Shown piece after piece: positions 7,396-12,249 of a stretch of DNA of 12,249 nt. Source of the DNA: JBLHOS01 sp047623825 (GTDB taxonomy: Bacteria; Pseudomonadota; Alphaproteobacteria; Rhodobacterales; Rhodobacteraceae); assembly GCA_047623825.1 (NCBI GenBank), contig JBLHOS010000087.1, positions 1-12,249 of the forward strand. The letters are read 5' to 3'. How positions within the stretch are numbered: position 1 is the first letter of the stretch; every line of letters starts with the position of its first letter. A model generated the notes under the pieces. The model had not been told where the DNA came from and ran no database searches. It worked only from the letters and a program-made list of their open reading frames with translations. Position numbers and translations under genes: made by a program.

Positions 7396-8499
7396 ATGGC
7401 GGTATTGCCGACGGCCAAGGATTTAGCGGAAGCAGCGGGCGTTAGCCTGGCGACGGTAGACTGCGTGTTGAATGGCCGTCCTGGTGCGCGCAAATAGACC
7501 ATAGAGGCTGTCAACGCGGCGATCCAAAGAATCGGCTTTGAACGCAACCATGTTGCCGCCATCCTTGCCCGGCAGCGTGGATATCGGTTCGGTTTTGTCC
7601 TGCCTCAACCGCATGGGGAGTTCGTTGGCGAAATCCTTGACCGAATCGATGAGGCAAACACAGCCTTTCGCGCCGAACGGATTGAAGCGGAGGCCCTGAA
7701 GGTCAATGAAACCGACCCCCACCAGACGGCACGATTTCTCGCGGCGCTCGACCCCAACAAGTTTGATGGCGTGGCGATCATGGCACCTGAAACACCGCAA
7801 ATCCGAGACGCCATCAAGCGGTTGGAAGAACGTGGCATCAAGTCGATCGCCTTTGTCTCGAACCAAGGCGGTGGTCGTGAGGGCGATTTTGTGGGGATTG
7901 ATAACCATGCTGCGGGTGCCACGGCCGGCCGCATCATGGGCCGGTTCTGCGGTTCTGCCAATGGATCGATCATGGTCATTGGGGATTCGATGAAATCTCG
8001 CGATAGCGTGGAACGTCGGCTGGGCTTTGATCACGTCATCAACTCTGCCTTCCCGCATCTCAAGGTTTTGCCCTCGCTAGAATTCCATGGGGACCTGGAA
8101 CGGGCCAGACAGATCGTGGAAAATACGGTGTGGAGCCGTCCAGACCTGGTCGGAGCCTATGTCGCAAGTAGTGAGGCTCGCGTCCCGATGGAGGCGCTAT
8201 TTGCCAGGGACGGAACAAGGAAAATCGTGAAGATCGCCCATGAGAAAACGGATTTCACACGGACTGCTCTGCTCTCGGACCAGTTAGATGCTGTTGTTCA
8301 CCAAGACCCGGGACATCTTGTGCGAAGTGCGATCTGAACCCTTTGGGCCAAGTGTGACAAGCGTGCCGTTTTTGAATCGCAAGAACGGATCCGCATCGAG
8401 ATCCTGATCAAAGACAATCTCAGAGCTAAGACGCATTTCATGTGTTTGGTTGCGCCAAGAGAGGTTTCTAAAGTTTTGGACCGCATAAGGGAGGTCTAA
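7396..8499 (+). pseudogene. LacI-family transcriptional regulator with two in-frame stops
   Basis: Starting at ATG 7396 the frame gives a LacI helix-turn-helix (TAKDLAEAAGVSLATVDCVLNGRPGARK), then TAG as codon 34 at 7495, where the family has a charged residue before TIEAVNAAI. The same frame then reads a full ligand-binding core (GFVLPQPHGEFVGEIL, KFDGVAIMAPET, GIDNHAAGATAGRIMG, VASSEARVPMEAL, DQLDAVVHQDPGHLVRSAI), a TGA at 8335 where arginine is expected, and a plausible tail (KRAVFESQERIRIEILIKDNL) to TAA at 8497. Two nonsense codons in one otherwise collinear frame mark a recent pseudogene. The HTH also reads DCVLN where DRVLN is usual. The ribosome site is poor. The gene diverges from the transport operon across the two operators, so it was its likely local repressor. 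The true C-terminus could be near 8421 rather than 8499. Confidence 0.9.
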
Positions 8500-8588
8500 T
8501 GCCTGCGTTGGGACGCGCACTCAGATCATGTGACACGGTCCAGCTATCTCTCACACAGGAAGTTGTTTTGAGAGTTTTGGATATCTAG
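8499..8588 (+). CDS. Possible 29-residue ORF after the lacI pseudogene
   Basis: ATG at 8499 overlaps the TAA of the lacI reading frame (TAATG) and has GGGAGG five bases upstream, a strong ribosome site in the right place for coupled translation. The frame ends at TAG 8586 after 29 residues (beginning MPALGRALRS). I recognise no family. It may be the stump of a downstream gene that has been lost, or chance. Confidence 0.25.
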   Translation: MPALGRALRSCDTVQLSLTQEVVLRVLDI

Positions 8589-8749
8589 CCATGACCACAA
8601 ACGATTGGTCTGTCCGTTCAGCGAACTTTCTGAAACTGAAAGAATGCGGCATGAAACCCAAGACAAAGCCATTGATTCTGCTGGGATAGTTGAAGCAGTA
8701 GGCTAAGATGGATCTGTTCCGGAGCAAGTTACCGTGGCCGCGATAGGTG
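8589..8749. other. Intergenic remnant, no recognisable gene
   Basis: No open frame here resembles a protein I know on either strand, and no clear terminator for the polyamine operon is visible. An imperfect 6-bp inverted repeat (CTCTCA / TGAGAG, just upstream at about 8549-8575) is too weak to call. It separates the decaying plus-strand regulator from the 3' end of the polyamine operon. Confidence 0.5.
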
Positions 8750-9991
8750 TTAAGCCTCTGACCAGCTGCGATCCCCATCTGCGTCCTTGACCCGGGTCGG
8801 CAGGCCAATGTTGTCCAGCAGTGAAAAGAGAGGTTTGGGGTCAAGCTCCTCTACGTTCATCATGGTTCCGTGGTCATAGGTGCCATCTGCGATCAGCATG
8901 GCAACGGCCACCGGAGGTACGCCAGCGGTATAGGAAATACCTTGGCTGCCAACCTCGTTGTATGCATCCTTATGGTCCGCGACATTGTAGACAAATACCT
9001 CAACCTCGCTGCCGTTCTTGGTGCCTTTGACCAGATCGCCGATACAGGTCTTACCCGTATAATCCGGCGCAAGGCTAGAAGGGTCGGGCAGCACTGCCTT
9101 TACAACTTTCAGCGGAACAACTTCCAGGCCCTCGGCAGTCACAATGGGTTGCTCGGACAAAAGCCCAAGGCTTTGTAGTACTGTGAACACGTTGATGTAG
9201 TGCTCGCCGAACCCCATCCAAAACCGTATGTCTGCCTGTGGGTAACGCGCGGCCAAAGAATGCACCTCGTCATGGCCGGATAGGTATGCTTTCTGAGAGC
9301 CAACAACCGGTAAATCCCATTCGCGGCCCACTTCGAACATCTTATTGCTTTGCCACGCGCCCTGCTGCCAGCTGTAAACGGTGCCGGTGAATTCGCGAAA
9401 GTTGATTTCTGGGTCAAAGTTGGTTGAGAAATACTTACCATGGGAACCAGCGTTGATATCGACGATGTCGATGGACGTCACCTCATCCATAAATTCGTCC
9501 ACCGCAAACCGGGCAAATGCGTTGACCATGCCTGGGTCAAACCCCGCACCAAGGATCGCAGTCACGCCGGCTTTGGTGCAGTCGTCGCGACGTTTCCACT
9601 CATAGTTGGCGTACCATGGTGGCGTTTCACAAATCTTGACTGGGTCTTCGTGAATTGCTGTGTCAATGTACGCGGCACCGGTCTGGATGCACGCTTCCAG
9701 TACCGTCATGTTCACAAAGGGTGAGCCTACGTTTATGACGATCTGTGCGCCGGTCTTATTCAATAGCGCCACCACAGCGTCCGTATTCAGGGCATCCACT
9801 TCATGGGCGTCGAACACGCCGACTTGCTTCATCGCATTTTTGTCATGCAGGCCCTGAATGATCGCCACACATTTGGAGACCGTTCGGCTTGCGATATGCA
9901 GGTCGCCAAGTATGTCGTTATTCTGGGCGCATTTATGCGCCACGACCTGTGCTACGCCACCAGCGCCAATGATCAGAACGTTGCGTTTCAT
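8750..9991 (-). CDS. Carboxynorspermidine/carboxyspermidine dehydrogenase (saccharopine dehydrogenase family)
   Basis: NADPH-dependent enzyme that reductively condenses L-aspartate beta-semialdehyde with putrescine or 1,3-diaminopropane to make carboxyspermidine or carboxynorspermidine. It is 413 residues from the ATG at 9991, a normal length. The N-terminus MKRNVLIIGAGGVAQVVAHK is a Rossmann nucleotide fold with the GAGGVA turn at 9-14; later SRTVSK, INVGSPF, YIDTAIHED, ILGAGFDPGMVNAFARFA and GISYTAGVPPVAVAMLI fit this family rather than true lysine-pathway saccharopine dehydrogenase. A longer frame exists up to 10102, but it overlaps nspC and lacks family sequence; the chosen ATG follows an AGAGG site at a rather long spacing. 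It lies 31 nt downstream of nspC, so the two form an operon. Whether the product is spermidine or norspermidine cannot be decided from sequence. Confidence 0.92.
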   Translation of the reverse strand: MKRNVLIIGAGGVAQVVAHKCAQNNDILGDLHIASRTVSKCVAIIQGLHDKNAMKQVGVFDAHEVDALNTDAVVALLNKTGAQIVINVGSPFVNMTVLEACIQTGAAYIDTAIHEDPVKICETPPWYANYEWKRRDDCTKAGVTAILGAGFDPGMVNAFARFAVDEFMDEVTSIDIVDINAGSHGKYFSTNFDPEINFREFTGTVYSWQQGAWQSNKMFEVGREWDLPVVGSQKAYLSGHDEVHSLAARYPQADIRFWMGFGEHYINVFTVLQSLGLLSEQPIVTAEGLEVVPLKVVKAVLPDPSSLAPDYTGKTCIGDLVKGTKNGSEVEVFVYNVADHKDAYNEVGSQGISYTAGVPPVAVAMLIADGTYDHGTMMNVEELDPKPLFSLLDNIGLPTRVKDADGDRSWSEA

Positions 9992-10022
9992 GTGTCCAAT
10001 AGACCTCTTGTCTGTGGTGAGC

Positions 10023-11117
10023 TCAGGAAAGGGCCGCGGCGAAATCATCGTAGCCGAACTCGCGCACCATTGTTGTTGTTCCGTCCAGCTCTCGGATCGC
10101 AATTCCAGGCATCTTCAACCCGTTGAACCAGTTCTTCTTGACCATCGTATAGCCTGCGGCGTCCTGAAACGAAATCCGGTCGCCCGCTTTCAGCGCAGTA
10201 TCAAAGCGAAACTCACCAAAGATATCCCCGGCAAGGCAGGATTTTCCGCAGATCATCCAGTGATGGTCCCCTGTGTTGGGACTGACCTTCGCGGGCTCAC
10301 GATAAATCAGCAGGTCCAGCATATGAGCCTCAATCGAACTGTCGACGATCGCGAGGTTCTTGCCGTTATGCAACGTGTCGAGCACCGTCACCTCCAGCGT
10401 CGCGGCACCCGTGATGGCGGCTTCGCCCGGTTCAAGGTAGACCTGAACGCCAAATTTATCTGCAAACGTCCTAAGTCGCTCGGCCAAGCGGTCGAGTGGA
10501 TAGCCTTTGCCAGTAAAATGGATGCCACCACCAAGACTGACCCAGTCCATCTTTTGCAAGGTCGTGCCAAAATTAGCCTCAATCAGCGTCAGCATCTCGT
10601 CGAACCGCTCGAAGCTATCATTCTCACAGTTGTTGTGAAACATCAGGCCGGTAATTCGATCTGCAACTGCCGCAATTTCGGCGGAGTCACTTTCGCCCAA
10701 ACGACTAAAGGGACGGGCTGGATCGGCTAAATCAAAGTCAGAGGTTGAGACGCCGGGGTTCACGCGCAAGCCACGAATATGGTCCTGAGATGCTGTCTCA
10801 AATTTTGTCAGCTGGCCGATCGAATTGAAGATGATTTTGTCGCAATGCGCGAGGACCTCTGCAATCTCAAAATCTGAGTAGGCGACGGCATATGCGTGTG
10901 TCTCACCCGGAAACTTCGTGCGACCCAGTTTGACCTCATACAGCGATGAGGAGGTTGAACCGTCCATATACTCAGCCATGAAGTCAAATACTGACCAAGT
11001 TGCAAAGCACTTCAACGCCAGCAATGACTTGGCACCGGATGCTTCGCGCAGCCAAGTGATCTTCTGCAAATTTGGCAAGAGACGCGACTTGTCGATGAGG
11101 TAATAGGGCGTTTGCAA
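10023..11117 (-). CDS. nspC: Carboxynorspermidine/carboxyspermidine decarboxylase
   Basis: PLP-dependent fold-III decarboxylase that removes CO2 from carboxy(nor)spermidine to give (nor)spermidine, the second step after the dehydrogenase encoded just downstream. Family marks are QTPYYLIDK at the start, the PLP lysine in LLALKCFATWSVFDF (Lys36 from this start), TSSSLYEVKLG, ETHAY, FHNNCEND, SLGGGIHFT, EPGEAA, the active-site cysteine region CLAGDIFGEF, and GYTMVKKNWFNG near the end. I chose the TTG at 11117 because AAGGA lies 7 nt upstream and homologues begin MQTPYYLIDK; a TTG at 11141 would add eight residues with a poorer ribosome site. The frame is intact, 364 residues, and I see no damaged motif. 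The 153 nt upstream towards the IS5 element hold no other gene and no clear promoter. Confidence 0.93.
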   Translation of the reverse strand: MQTPYYLIDKSRLLPNLQKITWLREASGAKSLLALKCFATWSVFDFMAEYMDGSTSSSLYEVKLGRTKFPGETHAYAVAYSDFEIAEVLAHCDKIIFNSIGQLTKFETASQDHIRGLRVNPGVSTSDFDLADPARPFSRLGESDSAEIAAVADRITGLMFHNNCENDSFERFDEMLTLIEANFGTTLQKMDWVSLGGGIHFTGKGYPLDRLAERLRTFADKFGVQVYLEPGEAAITGAATLEVTVLDTLHNGKNLAIVDSSIEAHMLDLLIYREPAKVSPNTGDHHWMICGKSCLAGDIFGEFRFDTALKAGDRISFQDAAGYTMVKKNWFNGLKMPGIAIRELDGTTTMVREFGYDDFAAALS

Positions 11118-11124
11118 AGCACTG

Positions 11125-11129
11125 TCCTT
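11125..11129 (-). promoter_or_regulatory. Ribosome binding site deciding the nspC start
   Basis: AAGGA on the minus strand, seven bases before the TTG at 11117. It supports this TTG over the upstream TTG at 11141, which would place AAGGA inside the coding region. Confidence 0.5.
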
Positions 11130-11545
11130 TTTGAGGGTCAATCATGCCCGTTCCATGGCCGTTTAGGTTGTGCAGTGGTCCATGGCAAGTAATGGGTGTT
11201 GATGGCGCCCAGATGCAGAGATGTTTTGAGCAAGAGCTGCTCTGCGCGCTATCAAACCGTTAATAGCACCCTAGGGTCAGGACCCGTTAACTAGTTGAAC
11301 TTGTCGCATTTCCATGATTCATAATCCCCAGTTGTTGGAGGATATCACGGGCAATTTGTATTGGCTGACTGAGGCGCAGATGCAGCGGCTGCGGCCGTAG
11401 TTTCCAAAGAGCCGATGACGTGCTCGCGTGAATGAACTTCGTGTCCTGAGTGGCATTATATTCATCAATCGCAATGGGGTACGCTGGTGTGATGCACCTG
11501 TCGAGTATGGGCCGCCGAAGACACTGTATAATCGCTGGAAGCGCC

Positions 11546-11583
11546 CCCTTTCACACATGCTGCGCATGTGTTGCCGGTCAACG
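11546..11583 (+). repeat. Palindromic insertion element, copy B (38 nt)
   Basis: 5' arm CCCTTTC (11546-11552), stem ACACATGC, loop TGC, stem GCATGTGT (perfect 8 bp), 3' arm TGCCGGTCAAC (11572-11582) plus one base. It separates YNRWKR from SDMGVFARIM of the IS5 transposase; its removal restores one reading frame. Arms match copies A and C, while the stem differs completely. Ends are uncertain by one base because C and G repeats flank it. Confidence 0.75.
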
Positions 11584-11822
11584 GGAGTGATATGGGGGTG
11601 TTCGCTCGGATCATGATGGGACTGGCCGAACAAGCCCCGGACAATAAGAATATCTCTATTGATGCCACAGACCTCAAAGCACATCGTACGGCGTCCAGCC
11701 TACGGTTAAAAAAGGGGGGGAAGGCCGCCTGATTGGACTGACTAAGGGCGGCATGAATACCAAACTGCATGCGATCACAGACACCAGCGGACGCCCCATC
11801 CGTTTCTTTATCACGGCAGGGC

Positions 11823-11859
11823 TCCCTCTCAGCGATGCAAGCATCGCCTGTCGGGCAAC
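11823..11859 (+). repeat. Palindromic insertion element, copy C (37 nt)
   Basis: T, then 5' arm CCCTCTC (11824-11830), A, stem GCGATGC, loop AA, stem GCATCGC (perfect 7 bp), C, and 3' arm TGTCGGGCAAC (11849-11859). Deleting 11823-11859 joins GGG-C to AA-GTC and restores GGG CAA GTC AGT GAT, that is GQVSD, exactly the family sequence TAGQVSDYTGA. This gives the sharpest estimate of the ends. No target-site duplication is evident. Confidence 0.8.
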
Positions 11860-12249
11860 AAGTCAGTGATTATACTGGCGCTGCCGCCTTGATGAATGAC
11901 CTACCGGAGGCTGAATGGCTCCTTGCTGACAGAGGGTATGAAGCTGACTGGTTCCGCGAAGCCCTTATAGACAGGGGCACTAAGCCCTGCAGTCCTGGGC
12001 GAAAGTCTCGCAAGAAAACCGTCAAGTATGACAAGAGACGCTACAAGCGACGCACCCGTATCGAGAGAATGTTTGGGAGGCTCAAGGACTGGAGGCGGGT
12101 CGCAACACGCTATCACCAACCGTCTTCCTCTCGGCAATCGCACTCGCTGCAACCGTCATATTTTGGTTATGAGTCCAGAGCATGTCAAAATTTTTTTAAA
12201 TCATAAAGAATTTTTAAGATATGAGTGGCGCATATCCATAAGTACTATA

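Larger units (their letters stand above)
11314..12172 (+). pseudogene. IS5-family DDE transposase, multiply disrupted
   Basis: Read across frames, this gives a collinear IS5-family transposase: NLYWLTEAQMQRLRP, VLSGIIFINRNGVRWCDAP, YGPPKTLYNRWKR, GVFARIMMGLAEQAPDNK, then the DDE regions SIDATDLKAHRTASSLRLKKGG, WLLADRGYEADWF and RIERMFGRLKDWRRVATRY, ending AIALAATVIFWL at the natural TGA 12170. Damage: TAG at 11398 and TGA at 11416 in one frame; a 38-nt insert after YNRWKR (11546-11583); a one-base shift at the run of seven Gs (11714-11720); a 37-nt insert at 11823-11859; and a short frameshifting deletion around 12111-12120, between ATRY and VFLSAIAL. The transposase cannot be made from this copy. 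The G-run shift could be a sequencing artefact; the other lesions could not easily be. Confidence 0.9.
11271..12185 (+). mobile_element. IS5-family insertion sequence, degenerate
   Basis: The element is bounded on the left by GGTCAGGACCC (11275-11285, part of a small palindrome GGGTC-AG-GACCC) and on the right by GAGTCCAGAGC (12171-12181), whose complement matches the left end at about 8 of 12 positions. This fits worn terminal inverted repeats of an IS5-family element about 0.9 kb long; ends are approximate. It carries one transposase gene, now broken several times, and two copies of a short palindromic insertion. It sits upstream of the polyamine operon and points away from it. DNA to its right is AT-rich and without a gene. 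Confidence 0.65.

Noticed and set aside
3241..7497. Several TAG codons (3243, 6643 on the minus strand; 7495 on the plus strand) inside otherwise good frames, two at expected tyrosines, hinting at stop-codon reassignment or suppression.
   Set aside because: The third TAG stands at a charged-residue position, other genes carry TAA, TGA and frameshifts, and the intact genes use ordinary stops. Pseudogene decay explains all of it.
7561..7580. TTGCCCGGCAGCG, resembling the 3' arm of the palindromic element.
   Set aside because: It is ordinary coding sequence of the LacI gene (LARQRG), with no hairpin and no 5' arm nearby.
8551..8844. A 97-residue minus-strand frame after the dehydrogenase gene.
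   Set aside because: It overlaps the dehydrogenase 3' end out of frame and has no recognisable sequence.
9992..10102. A longer N-terminus for the dehydrogenase, starting at 10102.
   Set aside because: It would overlap the nspC coding end, and the added residues have no family similarity; the Rossmann start MKRNVLII at 9991 is typical.
24..11859. The repeated palindromes as a CRISPR array or integron attC sites.
   Set aside because: Copies are far apart or separated by transposase coding sequence, with no regular spacers, cassette genes, integrase or cas genes.

Overview
The window looks like a piece of an alphaproteobacterial genome, most likely the marine Roseobacter group of Rhodobacteraceae. 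That is an inference from the protein types (a CUT1 sugar-type ABC cassette, a single-chain dihydroxyacetone-type kinase, carboxy(nor)spermidine biosynthesis, IS5 and IS3 transposases) and from base usage. No marker gene fixes the species.

Layout: (1) 1-208, the start of an IS3-type orfA on the minus strand, running off the left edge. (2) 242-7162, a minus-strand carbohydrate/polyol uptake and phosphorylation cassette, read from right to left: solute-binding protein, two permeases, a small two-helix membrane protein, two ATPases, and a DhaK-DhaL kinase. (3) 7163-7395, a divergent control region with two LacI-type operators. (4) 7396-8499, a LacI-family regulator on the plus strand. (5) 8500-8749, no recognisable gene. 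(6) 8750-11117, an intact two-gene minus-strand polyamine operon: nspC (carboxynorspermidine decarboxylase) followed by the carboxy(nor)spermidine dehydrogenase. (7) 11271-12185, a heavily mutated IS5-family element. (8) An AT-rich tail with no gene.

The uptake cassette is a decaying locus. The regulator has two in-frame stops. The binding protein has a start-proximal frameshift, an internal deletion and a stop. One ATPase has a frameshift plus a stop, and the other has proline substitutions in its ABC signature. The kinase has a stop at codon 3 and two internal deletions. Only the two permeases and the small membrane protein read cleanly. The adjacent polyamine genes are intact, so poor sequence quality is an unlikely explanation. 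In its working form the cassette would have imported a sugar, polyol or ketose across the inner membrane, and the kinase would have phosphorylated a triose/tetrulose-type ketose, under repression by the LacI protein.

The most unusual signal is a family of short palindromic insertions of 37-41 nt. Three copies interrupt the two different transposase genes at the two ends of the window. All share a 5' arm CCCTYTC and a 3' arm TGYCGGKYAAC, but the hairpin between the arms has a different sequence in each copy while keeping base pairing. In two copies, removing the element restores exactly the expected transposase reading frame and residues. I cannot assign this element to a named family.
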